The notes under the pieces: model-generated | Databases searched by the model: none | What the model saw: the letters and a program-made list of their open reading frames with translations, nothing else | Told to the model about the DNA's origin: nothing | Source: Gnomoniopsis sp. IMI 355080 | Taxonomy: Eukaryota > Ascomycota > Sordariomycetes > Diaporthales > Gnomoniaceae | Reading direction: 5' to 3' | Assembly: GCA_027946555.1 (NCBI GenBank) | Contig: JAPEVC010000095.1 | Coordinates: 1 to 64,000 of the forward strand | Length of the DNA stretch: 64,000 nucleotides | Program-made: the position numbers and the translations under genes | Shown here: positions 20,258-32,888 of the stretch, one piece after another | Numbering within the stretch: the stretch's first letter is position 1 | Layout: each line of letters starts with the position of its first letter

Positions 20258-23200
20258 ATGGCCCTCGATGCAGCTGCAGACGGTGCCGTCCCGCCGTCCA
20301 CCCTGGCTGCCCAGCTTGTTGGTAACATCGCGACAACAGCCAGATCTTCAAGACCGGACGAGAACAGCGAGCTCAAACGTCTATTTGAGATCATAGAAAA
20401 CGTCAAAAATAATCCTGGGCTTCTCAAGACGCCAGAGGATCACCGCGAGCACAATCACATGCTCATATACGTCTACGCCTGTGTCAAGCTCGATGGTCTC
20501 AAGTGGGACGACCCCTTCGCCAACCGTAATCATCTGCAGTCCGAGGCTTCACAAACCTTAAAATTCCTGAAACTTACCATACAAGAAGACCCCGCTGTGC
20601 TCTTTCTCACCACGGATGGCTCCAGGTTCCTCCACCGAGGCCGGGAGCCGCTGTGGGTCTGGCTATTCCCGAGAATTCTCAACATGCTAGGACACCCACA
20701 TTGTCTACCCTTAGCGTCGACCCTTGAGTCTTTCTTCATCTATATTCTGACGACGTCAAACAATACTGGAGGCCTGTGGCATCTGTGCGAGCCATTGTAT
20801 GGCTACCTCCAGGGGAATTTCCGATGTGAGAAGTGTGGCACACCCAACGTCGATACGAAAGCTGATGTCATGAACAGCAATTTTGACCCATTTCAAGTCG
20901 GCTTTCCCGGATTCACGGAGTGCTTTATACCTGGCGCTACCAGAATTCAACTTGGTTGATCTTCTACCTGAATTATCAGAGGTGAATCAGAATCAAGGCT
21001 GCTCCTTCACTCTTGTCGACAACGGTCAAGCCCTGCGACATGCCTCGTCTCTGTTGCGAATCCTTTGCGCTACTTCAGTGCCGGGAAAACAGCTAGGAAA
21101 GCCGCTCGCGTCGTCCAACAAGCACCTTCCGTGGCTGTTGGACTCTCTGGAAGCACTGAACGAAGAGCAAAAGCGATGGAGTAACATATGTGCTTACACC
21201 CCGGTGTCTCTTCTGGAGCAGGCCCTCGACCTTGTGAATTCCTACACTTCCATGGAACACATCCTGTCGCACAAAGTTGATGCTATAATTGTGCTGATTG
21301 CGGCAGACGTGGCGGACCAGACCAACGAAACTCAAGATGAGGAACGACATCTACCATCGACTAGCAAAGTCCTGGCGTTAGCCCTCGTACACCTCACAGA
21401 TGCCTCAATCAAGAAGAGGCCGATTGCCAAAATCATCGCAGCGCAGCTGCTGAAAGCCTTAGATAAGTTGTTTGCCAACGAGCGTGTCCAAGACAATGGA
21501 GATCTAAAGGTACGTTCGTCCAGGCTTCCGCCCGTACAACATAGTCTCACCTCATATAGCGGTCTATTCTCCTCCTCAAGCAAGCTGTCACCACCTCAGT
21601 TGACGGCCTCTTCACCCAAGAGCTGTGTTCAAGGTCTTTTCACGACGCCACCCTACGGTCGAAGGTCATGAGCATGGAGGCAAAATACCTGCCAGCAGAA
21701 CTTCGGGCGCGAGCTTCAAAGCGACGCAAGATATCCAAGGACTCGTCTACGTTGCCGCACGTCATGAAACGATTGTGCAAACTTCTTGACATACCAGAAA
21801 CCCAGTCTCTGGGAGCGATAGAAGACAAGATCCTGTGAGGTTACTGAATGGGTCTACCACATAACCTTGGCTAATATCATGATTTTTTAGAGATTGGTTT
21901 CCGGATGCGAACGATACTATGCGTTGTTCCTTTATTGAGCTGCTCACACGCTTACCTTGCGCCTGTGGTGACACTCTCATCTTGTCAACAGCCGCCACAA
22001 GCTCGATGCAGTGTTTGTTCTGCTCCAAGCAGGACGGCAACGAGCCTCAACCGACTTTTCGGGATTTGGCCACGCCGTCTTTGGTAAGTAAGATATTCAC
22101 AAAGATCGTTGCTCTGGCCAGCTTTCGTGAATCTCGTCGACCCAGAGTTATTGCCATGGTCGCGCTCCGGCGTGTTATCCTGCATTCCCAAGATCCCGAA
22201 CTTTTGGATCTTGAGAGATCAGTACTTGGTCAGTGGTGTTTGCAAGCCCTCCAAAGCTCCCTTAGAGAGCTTCGCATTGCTGCCGGAAGAGCTATTGCCC
22301 TATTCTTGCGGCGCGGCGTTGGCCAAGCTGTTGGGCTACGGATTCTCAACAGCAACACGGCCAATGCCCTGGCATTTCTCAAAGGCATCTCTGACAAGAA
22401 TGAGCCAAGTATCAACGAGACTTGTTTGATGGCATGGGGCCAGGTAGGCAGAGTGGTTTCGGACGATGGTCTTAATCTTGTGCTGGTCAAGATGCTTGAG
22501 CTTTTAGGTCACCAGAACCCAATCATCTCGGCAGTAGCCTTGAATGAGATAACTAATCTGGCTGGTCATCGGAAGACCACACCGCGGCGTCTCCTTGAGC
22601 CATTTTGGAGGAGCCTAGCGTATCTGACCGTCAAGGACATGTTCACACGACCTCAAACAACACAGATGGTTGCAGATCTTCTGAAAACAAATGTGACTGA
22701 ATTGTTGTTGCTTATTCAGTCGCATGCTTTGCCCTGGTTGGTCCTCCACAGGAGGAAAGACATCATCCAAAGGTTTCTCGATGCCAGGAAGGAGACACTC
22801 GCACCATCTCAACGAGACAGTGAGCAAGTATGGACGATGTTGTACATCGACGATGCCAATCTGAGCACCATTCTCTCTCGCTTGTTGGTGCAGGATGAAC
22901 CCAACCTCGAAGAATATGTCAGATCAGTTCTCCGTGATGTCTGTCAAAACTCACAGGTTCCCAGTTTGAAAGAGCTTCTGTCCTCAAATCCGGTACCGAC
23001 GACATTGGAGCTCTTGAAGATGAGTGGGGAAGCTGACGAGTCCATGAGAGTGACTGTAAGAATATTCCATGTTTGAAAGTATGGGGGCAAGATAGCTCAC
23101 GCTCTACTAGGTGCGGTCTGCTTTGACCACGGTGGCCGGCTTATTGACAACGCCTCCGAAAGAAGTGAGGAAGAGGGGTCATTACATTATTGGACGCTTT

Positions 23201-26200
23201 CTCTCAGCCAACGCTTTAGGCTTGTCAACACACTTGATTGAAACTATCAATTGTAACACACCGATTGCGCCCACTGTGCAAGAGCGAAAGCGCTGCATTC
23301 GGGCCATGGAAGAGATGATCGTCCTTGCAAAAGAGTACATCCGTACTGCTCGACCACAGGTGCGTCTTGAAGGACAGTGGGATCTGAATCACCTTACTGA
23401 CCAATCGTCAGATATCTGTGTGTCTCTTATCAGTTCTTCCTGTAGACGAGTTGAGGTGTGCAGCTTTCAGTTGCTGGGTCTCTATGTTGATCCACCTGGA
23501 GGCAGAGGATGTGGAAGCATTACTCGAGACGACTTTCATCATTATCGACCAGTACTGGTCATCATTTGAACAGGAGGCACGTGACAAATGCAAGCATTTG
23601 CTCAGCTACCTGCTAAAACACCACAGGGAAGTGTTGGACCACACTGTTGACAAGCTGCCCTCACTGAGTCACATCAACGAATTAACTGAATTATGGAAGC
23701 AATTAGTGGGTGGCCGGAGACCGCTCGATACTCGAGAAGCATTCTGGGTTTTCATGGAGCGGATACTTCATGAGAATTCTGGCGTCGTGGAAAGGGGTTT
23801 GGTCGAGCTCTCGGACTATCTGCGGTTGCATCAAGACTACCTTCAGACATCTGCACTGAGCGAACAACCAGACTCGGTAGTCACCGAGTTGAGTCGAGTG
23901 CTATTGGACTGTGCGTCCAAATATAATGGAATCAATGCAAGCGTGTCTCGGCTTTGTGCTGAGTGCCTTGGTTTCATGGGTTGTCTCGATTCGAACAGGC
24001 TTGAGACAGTGCGGAATCATCAAGATTTCATTGTTCTACACAACTTTACCCAGGCTGAGGAGACTACTGATTTTGTGGCCTTCTTGCTGGAAGAGGTTCT
24101 TGTCAAGTCCTTCGTGTCGACGTCTGATGTGGCCCTTCAAGGCTTTCTTGCCTATGTCATGCAGGAGCTCTTGGAGAGATGCGACTTCAAAGCGGCTGTG
24201 GCCGTTCAAGGTGCGAGCTCAGGGGCTGAGCGCATCTACAGAAAGTGGTTGGACATATCAGAAAGCGCACGCGAGGTTCTTGCTCCCTTCCTGACGTCCA
24301 GATACAAACTTGCGCCGATGCCACACACCAACACAGAATACCCCATCTTTCGTGCTGGACGTTCGTACCCCAACTGGCTCCGGCAGTTCACTCTCGACTT
24401 ACTCCATAGAGGGCAGAACTTGTTCGCCGAAATTATTTTTGAACCCCTTTGCCGGGCTATTCGCGTCAAGGATTTGTCGATTGCGGTGTTTCTGCTTCCC
24501 TATCTGGTGGTTCACGTCACGCTCGGGGAGAAAAGTACACTACAAGAGAAAAACGCGGTGTGGAATGAGTTGCTTCTTTTGCTCCAGCAAGATGTGCCGG
24601 AGAATGCCTCGAACTCGGAGAGAGAGGATAAGAAGATGTTTTGCGAGGTAAGTCACAATGATCGGAAGCCAAGTATTACCGTTCTTTCGCTGACCTTCAC
24701 AGGCTGGATTCCGAGTGATAGATCACTGCTTGAGGTGGCTACAGCTTAAAAAAAGTTTCCCTCCACGAAAATCGGATGAGGCAAACACGCTGCTAATTCA
24801 GGAAAGGCTCGATGCCATTCCAGCGGAGCTACTATCCCAGCGGGCCATTGAATGCAAGCAATTTGCGAGGGCTTTATTCCACCTGGAACCACACATCCTC
24901 CGCCAGAAGGAAGGTTCGGGTGACGAAACCGACAGTGTGCAAAAGGCTCTAGATTCTCTACAGCATGTGTACACACAGATTGATGAACCAGATGGTCTTG
25001 AAGGGGTCTCGGCGAATCTGAAGGTCATAGATCTCAACCAACAAATCCTTAGTCATCGGAAAGCTGGAAGGTGGTCCCGGGCTCAGACCTGGTGCGAAGT
25101 CCAGCTTGCCGAGGACCCAACCAACGTGGACGTACAGCTTGACCTCTTGACGTGTCTAAAGGAGTCCGGCCAGTATGGTAAGTGCACTGGCCTTAAATTG
25201 GGATATGAGACGACGTGATTACTGACTCCCCTAGATGTCTTGTTAAACCATGTTAGTGGAATGAGTATGGACGGAGCTACGATCAACAAGATTGCTCCTT
25301 TCGCAGTAGAGGCAGCTTGGGCTACCAACAGGTGGGAGACGTTACAGAAATATTTAGACTCACACCCTGCTGGGAACATCGTGGAAGATTTCAACCTAGG
25401 TATCGGATCGGCCCTGCTTGCACTGAGAAACGGCCAAACCGAAAGTTTCGTTCGACAGATGGAGGAACTGAAGGAGAGGACCGCCTCGACGATGTCCCTC
25501 TCTGCAACAGCCTCTTTGCAAGCGGCTCACGAGTCTATGCTGAAGTGCCACGTTCTTGCAGATCTTGATATCATCGCAGGAGACCACCAAAAGGAGACCG
25601 CGGATCAGCAACATACCATGACGATGCTGAATCGTCGACTTGAGGTGCTTGGTGCATATACCAATGACAAACAGTACGTGCTGGGGATCCGCCGAGCAGC
25701 TATGGAGCTGATGAGGTAAGTACTAGCGCGTTCGTCCTGCTCAAAGTCATTCACTCACACGTTCAGACCTAAATTTACGGACGGTGATATTTCGTCTCTA
25801 TGGCTGGCGAGTGCACGTTTGGCGCGCAAATCTGGCTCTCTTCAGCAGTCTTTCAATGCTGTTTTACACGCATCGCAGCTTGGAGATGGATCAGCTACCA
25901 TTGAAAATGCCAGGTTGCTCTGGAAAGAAGGCCACCACCGCAAGGCAATTCAAATTCTCGAAAATGCCATACAGACAGACTCATTCATTGGATACAACCT
26001 CGGCCCAGCAACGGGGACATCAAGCAAAGGTCCCGAGATGCAGAGGAATCTACTCACTGCTCGAGCTCATCTGCTTCTGGCAAAGTGGCAGGACTCTGCA
26101 GGCCAAACACACGCAAGCGCTTTGCGCTCACAATATCAACAAGCGGCAAAGACGCACGCCACATGGGAGAAGGGACACTATTATCTCGGCCGCCACTACA

Positions 26201-27999
26201 AGAAAGTTTTGGAGTCCGAGAAGACACTGCCTCCAGACGAGCAAAGTGACGAATACTTGACCGGAGAATTAGCCAAGCTTGTCATCGAGAATTACATTCG
26301 ATCACTCAATTACGGCACGAAATATCTGTACCAGACCCTTCCCCGGATTCTGACATTGTGGCTGGATATGGGCGCTCAAGTTGACAAGGCCCCCGAGGGC
26401 AAAGTGTCATTGTCTAGGGAATTACACCATCGGAGGAAGACCGTGTTAAACGAGCTCAACAAATACTTCGCCAAGTATTTGCAGCGTATGCCTGCGTACA
26501 TATTCTATCCGGCCATGCCACAAATGGTGGCCCGCATCACTCATCCAAACCCGGAGATCTTCTCCTACTTGCAGACCATTATTCTCAAGGTAGTGGACAC
26601 GTATCCGCGGCAAGCCTTGTGGGGTCTCTTTGCCATCATAACTACCAAGCAGCCTGGAGAGCGGTATAAGCGCGGCGCGTCAATACTGGGCCATCTTCGA
26701 AATAGTAAAGAGAAGAAGGTAGAAGGCTGTGCCTATGATTTGAAGACGCTTTTCAGGATGGGAGAGAAGCTTGCCGAACAGCTTCTCCTTGCCTGCAACA
26801 ATGGGGATTTCCAGAGCAACAGGACAACCCATGCCAGCATTACACGGGACCTCAACTTCAACCACAAATGCACGCCATGCCCGCTCGTGGTTCCCATCGA
26901 GACGACTCTCACGGCCACGCTCCCTACGATGACAGACAACATCAAGAAACACAAGGCCTTTTCCCGTGATGTTATTTCGATCAACTCCTTCCTAGATGAC
27001 GTCCTCGTGCTTGGTTCACTGGCCAAACCCCGACGCCTGACGGCACGCGGCTCGGACGGGAAGCTATACAATCTGCTCATCAAGCCAAAGGATGACCTCC
27101 GCACCGACCAGCGTCTGATGGAATTCAACGGAATGATCAACCGGTCGCTGAAGCGAGACGCCGAGTGCAGTCGGCGACAATTGTATATCCGCACATATGC
27201 CGTGGTACCGCTTAATGAGGAGTGCGGCATCATTGAGTGGGTAGATGGACTAAAGACGCTCCGTGATATTCTGCTGGGGCTCTACAAGACGCGTGGTGTG
27301 GCGCCGAATTATGGGCAGATTCAACACATGATGAAGGAAGCGGTCGTGTCGGACAAGAATATCACGCTGTTCACAGAGCAGATCCTGGGCATGTTCCCAC
27401 CCGTCCTCCCAACCTGGTTCATCTCACAATTTCCCAACCCGTCGGCTTGGTTTGCCGCACGCCTCAAGTACACACGGTCATGTGCGGTGATGTCGATGGT
27501 GGGAACGATACTTGGACTAGGCGACCGACATGGCGAGAACGTGCTTCTCGAAGAAGGCAATGGGGGAGTTTTCCACGTAGATTTCAACTGCCTCTTTGAC
27601 AAGGGCCTGACTTTCCAGCAACCGGAACGGGTGCCCTTCCGGCTCACTCACAACATGGTGGCGGCGATGGGGATCTACGGCTACGAGGGCCCATTCCGGC
27701 AATGCAGCGAGCTGACGCTGAGCATTCTGCGACAGCAAGAGGAGACGCTGATGACTATTCTGGAGGCGTTTATCTACGACCCGACACTGGATCTGCAGAG
27801 GGACAAGAAGAGGAAGAATGATGTGGTGCGGCTGAACCCGACGAGCGTGGTGGAGAATATCAAGAGGAAGGTTAGGGGGTTGTTACCGAATGAGAGCATT
27901 CCGCTGGGCGTGGAGGGTCAGGTGGAAGAATTGATCAAGCAGGCGACGAACCCGCGGAACTTGTCGAGTATGTATATTGGATGGTGCCCGTTTTTGTAG
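20258..27999 (+). CDS. mec1: ATR/Mec1-type phosphatidylinositol-3-kinase-related checkpoint kinase
   Basis: Nine exons give 2,437 residues: 20258-20825, 20878-21509, 21560-21834, 21891-23055, 23111-23359, 23412-24647, 24703-25177, 25235-25715, 25767-27999. The eight introns are 50-57 nt and all phases agree. The large N-terminal part is helical-repeat (HEAT-like) sequence and the FAT region lies roughly at 1500-2000. In the kinase domain I see the ATP-binding Lys2133 (NLLIKPKDD), catalytic loop LGDRHGEN with Asp2280 and Asn2285, and metal-binding HVDFN with Asp2299. The protein ends in a FATC domain with NLSSMYIGWCPFL. This C-terminus and length fit the ATR branch (UVSB/MUS-9 in filamentous fungi) rather than ATM, TOR or DNA-PK. 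It senses RPA-coated single-stranded DNA in the nucleus and triggers the replication/damage checkpoint. The least certain junctions are 20826-20877 and 23360-23411. Confidence 0.93.
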
Positions 28000-28809
28000 G
28001 GTCTTCTCTTGTTGCTTGCTGGTGGGGCTCGCCGAGGTGAGCGTGGCAGGCAAGGAGCTTTGGCTGCACGTTTATTTTGCTGTATGAGGGCATTGCGTTA
28101 CCGGTCAAGTTCTCATATCCTGATGTAATAGAATTGAAAATCCCGTCAAGCCGGTGATAAATACGATGGTGCCTGCTGAAAGGGGTGTGTTGGTCAGGTG
28201 CTTACCACGAGTGGCAGTAATGAATGACTGAACAAAGCGAGCAACAATGAAAAAGGTGCCAACCGCTCTCCGCATGTAGGGTCAGTTCCAGCTTGAAACT
28301 GTGGACATCCGTTGAGGCTTGCCTCCTTTGAACGCAATGCTATATAAACTTTGTTGATTTGATTCTATTTTCAGTGGGTGTGCAACAGGCACGTATCAAG
28401 ATTTCAGGCACCAATCACCCGGTTCAGTGCAGGTTTTGGTGGCCAGGGAGCGCAGACAAAAAGGGAAAGCACCCGCCAACCTTCGACATTTGATCTGCCT
28501 GTCAAGCTCTAGACACCACCGAATTCCATCCACTACAACCATTCCTTCTGTTTTGAGCACATGACAGTCTTCTATGGTCTTCTAAAACCCGAGATCCTGT
28601 TGCACTGTCCCAAGGTGTTTTTGTTTTGTCAAATCTTGTTTCATCACTGATCGACGCAGCAAGCAACGTCAAGCTAGGACGACAGACGTCATCTTGGCTG
28701 CGGAACGCGTCTCCAGCGTTTTCGCGAGATTCACTCAAAACATCGCACCTGCACTTCTCACCTCTCATTCTCTCGCCGCGAAAAGGCCGTGGGGCGACCA
28801 CTCTTCAAG
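28000..28809. other. intergenic between the ATR-kinase and PARP-finger genes
   Basis: About 0.8 kb of tandem intergenic DNA, probably including the 3' UTR of the kinase and the promoter and 5' UTR of the zinc-finger gene. No gene was seen. Confidence 0.6.
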
Positions 28810-30134
28810 ATGTCTACTTCGTATCGTGTTGGTCAGTCATATTCCACCTGGCGCGGTGCTGCAAAAGTCGAGGGCCCCGCCTTCCGTCGCGACTCGGCTT
28901 GGCCACAACCTACCCTCACCAAGGCACATGCTTCCTGCTGTCTAACTCATCGATTGATCTTTATTTGACTCTGTTCTCTTCGTGGATGACTCCATGCTGA
29001 TACAAAGTTGTAGAGATCTCCGCCAACAGCCGCGCCGGCTGCACGGACACCCTCTGCAAGAAGTCAGCCGTCAAGATCCAAAAGAACGAGCTGCGCTTTG
29101 GCACCTGGGTTGAACTTCCTGGCAGTCAGTACCCTGCTTCGTGGAAGTGGAAGCATTGGGGCTGCGTGTCCGGCAAGCAGCTGGAGAACCTGCGCGATGC
29201 TATCGCTACTGGCGAGAACGAGTATGACTTCAACATGATTGACGGCTACGACGAGATGGAGGGAGAGTAAGTGGTGCCGCACTTGTTCACTTGAATCCTG
29301 AACCACATATCTGACCAGCGCTTCAGGCTCGCCGATGAGTACCAGGAGAAGATCCGAACCGCTATGATCGAGGGAAAGATTGCCGATGAGGACTTCAAGG
29401 GAGACCCAAAGTACAACGTCCTCGGCCAGTCCGGCATTCGTGGCCGCGCCCCCAAGACTCCAAAGGCCAAGCCCGGTGAGGAGGACGAGCAGCAGGAGCA
29501 GGAAGAGGTATGCCCCGTCTGCCATTTTTTCAAGGCCCATTTGACTTACTGAACACTACAGAACGGTCAGGCTAGCTCTGCCAAAGCCTCTGCTCCCAAG
29601 AAGCGAGGTCGTGGTAAGAAGGCTGCTGACGATGAGGATGACGAGGAAGTCCCTCCCGCCAAGAAGTCTAAGACCACTGGTGGAAAGAAGAAGGCCGCCA
29701 AGGCTGAGGATGATGAGGCCGCTGCTGAGCCTGAGACCGAGCAGCCGAAGAAAAAGGGCCGTTCCAAGAAGGTCAAGGACGAGCCCAAGGCTGAGTCCGA
29801 AGATGGCGACGAGCTCGCTGCCGCCGCTGAGAAGCCAAAGCGAAAGCCGCGTGGAACCAAGGCCAAAAAGGCCGAGCCCGAAGTCGACGAGACGGATGAG
29901 CTTGAGGCCGAGCCCGAGAAGCCCAAACGCAAGCCCCGACCCAAGAAGGCTGCCAAAGCCAAGGTCGAGGACGTCCCAGAGTCTCCCGTTGACGAGGCAA
30001 ACGCTGATCCCGAGCCTGAGCCGGAGGCTGTCCCCAAGGCAGCCGGCCGCAAGAAGAGGAGCAAGAAGACGTGAGTTCTCGCTTCCGTCCTTCGCCGCCT
30101 TCCTAAGCTAATCTGTGATTCCAACAGCGCCTAA
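28810..30134 (+). CDS. PARP-type zinc-finger protein with charged C-terminal tail
   Basis: Five exons (28810-28831, 29014-29266, 29327-29507, 29562-30070, 30128-30134) give 323 residues. Intron 1 is long (182 nt) and the last exon is only 7 nt, ending the protein in Thr-Ala. Residues 1-100 form a single PARP-type DNA nick-sensing finger: C17-x4-C22 then H55-x2-C58, in the context SRAGCTDTLCKKSAVKIQ, ELRFGTWVE and WKHWGCV. The rest alternates basic KKRGRGKK/KPKRKPR blocks with acidic DDEDDEE/EPE blocks, like a chromatin- or DNA-binding linker. No ADP-ribosyltransferase catalytic domain follows, so it is a stand-alone finger protein. It probably binds DNA breaks or chromatin in the nucleus (inference). 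It lies directly downstream of the ATR kinase on the same strand. Confidence 0.88.
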
Positions 30135-31413
30135 AAGGCACCTCTTGCCAGCATCCCAGTAAAATCGATTGTACTTTTACACCATGCAACTTTTGAAAGC
30201 CAATTGCACAAGAAAGTACACCCGCGTTCATAATGCCTTCCTTCGTGTACAATTCAACCGTCACGTTGTCACGCGTTACGGTATCGTCATCTCACCATAT
30301 CGAAATATCAAGACCTTTCCACTGCTGGGAAAAGGGTGAAATGAAGGCAAGGACCAGGTTGGGATGCCTTGTACAACACCAAAGAATTTGATCTTCATTT
30401 TTCTGTTTTTAGCCGCCGAATCTGGCAATGAGTTTGCAGCAACCTGGGAGATACTCCATTTGTTTGGCGTGGTGAATTATGAATAGGAGTCCTGTTTAGC
30501 TCGAAGTAGGGGTGTAGCCGACACGAACTGTAATGGCATGAAATGAAATTGCTTCTCGATCTTCTCCATCAATGGATCTTCTGTAGTCTTGTGCGTGCAG
30601 AACTCCCACTTCAGAAGGCACTGCGGGCAACCCTCATTGACCAAACTCAACTGACACTGATCAGCTCCTCGTACAGAGCGATGTTCACGAGCAAGTTCAC
30701 CTGGAACATGGGGTATCATCCGTCTGCCCAAAAGGAACGAAAAGGATAGCGAATGATGACATGACTGAGCTTGTGAAAACATAAGGCGTGATCTTCGGAG
30801 ACCCTATGCCTCCTTCTAATGCATGTATTAAGTTAGACTGGAGTCCTCATCAGTGTCTGGAGACTGACAATATGTTGTCTGTGACCGGGCCTAAGCGCAC
30901 ATCGTTGAAAAGACAAAATAAGCATCGTCTTTCTCTAGCATCTCTACTTACGGACTCTTTTCAATTCCCTTTCCACTGCTTCTGAGCACAAGAACGATTC
31001 GACGGATTAATCAAAGGTCAAAATGAAGGCCCGGCCACCACGTTCAACTTGTGACTTCATTTCACTAGCTGCTCACATGTAACTCTTGGCTGACCAAACA
31101 TTACCGTTCAAAATACACTTTCCCTCGTCGCCTGTTTCTCAACATCAAAGCGTTTTGTGCCCGAGGGACTCAGATTCTTCGTCCAACCAAGACTTCTCAA
31201 AAGGCGACAGTCAACGATCATTCTTTCAAGCCTTTGTTCGCAAGTCTCTCAAATTTGTAACTACTCTTCCATCTCGACAGCAGCTACCCCTACTCCTTTC
31301 TAACGCTCTGACAGTGACGGTTTGTACACTAAGCAAGATACTGTCAAGCTGCTGCTCTCTCAACCAGAAGAAAACCATCAAAGCCGACGTCTACCAAGGC
31401 TGACTCCTTCACA
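30135..31413. other. intergenic, likely UTR and promoter only
   Basis: About 1.3 kb. A frame open from about 31086 to 31403 lacks an ATG at its start and looks like pyrimidine-rich 5' UTR of the next gene. Nothing else was recognised. Confidence 0.55.
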
Positions 31414-32349
31414 ATGCCACGCCCAGGCGCCGTCACGCGGTCCATAACCCGTGCTGGTGAAGCTGGTCTTCTGCTGTCGTCCGAGCAAGCGGCTGCGAAT
31501 AGAATCACTGTCCATCCAGTCTCAGCTACGAGTCACGAGAGAACAATGAACGAGAGTCCAAATTCCAAGCTAGCAGCTAGCAGCAACCTGATGCCGAGTA
31601 GCATCCCCTCGAGCGCTCTTTCCGTCGAGCTCCTTACCCAAAATCGCATGACTATCCTTCAACTCGAGCAAGTCGGCATACTCGCTCCTGGAGTCCTCAC
31701 CATCGAGCTATCTGGGGAGCTTCGCGTTGACTTGTCTGCCGAGCTTGATATGGGAACGATGATGGGCCTGTTCCCAACCGACATACCTGCCCAAGATGCC
31801 AATGACCAAATTTCTTCGTGGCTCCGCGACTATCTCCTCAAGATTCTCAATGTTCATGGGTATGGCCCGCCCGCTGTTTGCAGAGCATTCTACGACCACT
31901 TGAACGAGGGCAAGGGCCGCGTGAGCATCAATCACTCCGTAAGAACTGCCGAGTCGCTTCTGTCCTATGCCACCATCAGTCTGCGCTATGCAATCGAGGA
32001 GGTTGATAGCTTCTCGAGCATGCAGCACACGGTCAAGGATACGTACGATCAGGAGGTCTGGAATGTCATCAAGACGATCAAGAGGCTAGTCGGCTATGAA
32101 GGCGAGGCGATGCCGGAGGATATCAGGCTGCTCGTCGAGATCGCGCAGATGGGCACATCAATGAAGGAGGCACTGAATGAGCCGCTCCAGAGCCACATTG
32201 TGACTCCTTACACTCAGCTGCTGGAGAAGTTGGAGCTCGTCTCAAAGGCGTTGCGTACACAACTCGACCGTATCGACCAGGAGGCGGAGAATGCTCGTGA
32301 GGCTGAAGGGCCGCGATCCACTCCAGACTCAGGCATTTATGAATGTTGA
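31414..32349 (+). CDS. hypothetical protein, 311 residues
   Basis: An uninterrupted frame begins at TTCACA-ATG, a good fungal start context, with MPRPGAVTRSITRAGEAG. The first 75 residues are Ser/Ala-rich and probably disordered. The rest looks folded and mainly helical, with hydrophobic patterns such as ISSWLRDYLLKILNVHGYG, EVWNVIKTIKRLVGYEG and a C-terminal amphipathic helix YTQLLEKLELVSKALRTQLD. No signal peptide, membrane segment or catalytic motif is visible. I do not recognise a family. Coding quality is good (long frame, few rare codons), so a real gene is likely. Confidence 0.65.
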   Translation: MPRPGAVTRSITRAGEAGLLLSSEQAAANRITVHPVSATSHERTMNESPNSKLAASSNLMPSSIPSSALSVELLTQNRMTILQLEQVGILAPGVLTIELSGELRVDLSAELDMGTMMGLFPTDIPAQDANDQISSWLRDYLLKILNVHGYGPPAVCRAFYDHLNEGKGRVSINHSVRTAESLLSYATISLRYAIEEVDSFSSMQHTVKDTYDQEVWNVIKTIKRLVGYEGEAMPEDIRLLVEIAQMGTSMKEALNEPLQSHIVTPYTQLLEKLELVSKALRTQLDRIDQEAENAREAEGPRSTPDSGIYEC

Positions 32350-32888
32350 ACTTGGAGATGACAGTCTGGGACCTGATGGCTATTATTACTGAATGGGTTT
32401 GTATCTCTATGCATGTGGAGGGAGGGAAAGGCACTGTCCAAGGATGGATCTTGATGTCACGATCACACTCAATGGAGAAGAGCTGATAGCAGGCGAGAGT
32501 TGATGTCTTACACCGTCCGGATGTACCTTGAAGATCGATATATTGTTGAAGTGGGTCTTTCTGAATTCAACAATGTTTTTACATCGCGAAGGATGACTGC
32601 CGTATGCATGTCACCGCTTACGTATGCCATATCTTCGAAACCACGAAACAAGTCATTGATTTACCAAATAAAGCAAAATAAAAGAGGAGTCAGTTGCATC
32701 AAGTGACGCAAAGCACGAGGGGACGAGATAAGGCATAGTTCGTGTCAGCAACGGCCTTGGGATGGCCCGGGCCAAACGGGTCGACATGTCAATAATCCAC
32801 AAGAAGCTCTCAACACCAATTGGCAATCTCAGACTCGCAAAAGTGCAACCTCAACTTCTCACAATCATCTCACTCTCCCGACGCCAAC
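32350..32888. other. intergenic
   Basis: About 0.54 kb between tandem genes. It is A/T-rich at 32500-32700 and no coding frame is convincing. Confidence 0.55.

Noticed and set aside
22085..22120. A GTAAGTAAG ... CCAG segment that looks like another intron in the ATR kinase gene
   Set aside because: Reading through is open and gives protein-like sequence (LVSKIFTKIVALASF) that fits the surrounding helical repeat. Only about 40 nt would be removed.
31086..31403. 105-codon frame just upstream of the 311-residue hypothetical protein
   Set aside because: It starts at TTG, not ATG, and has the pyrimidine-rich texture of a 5' UTR.
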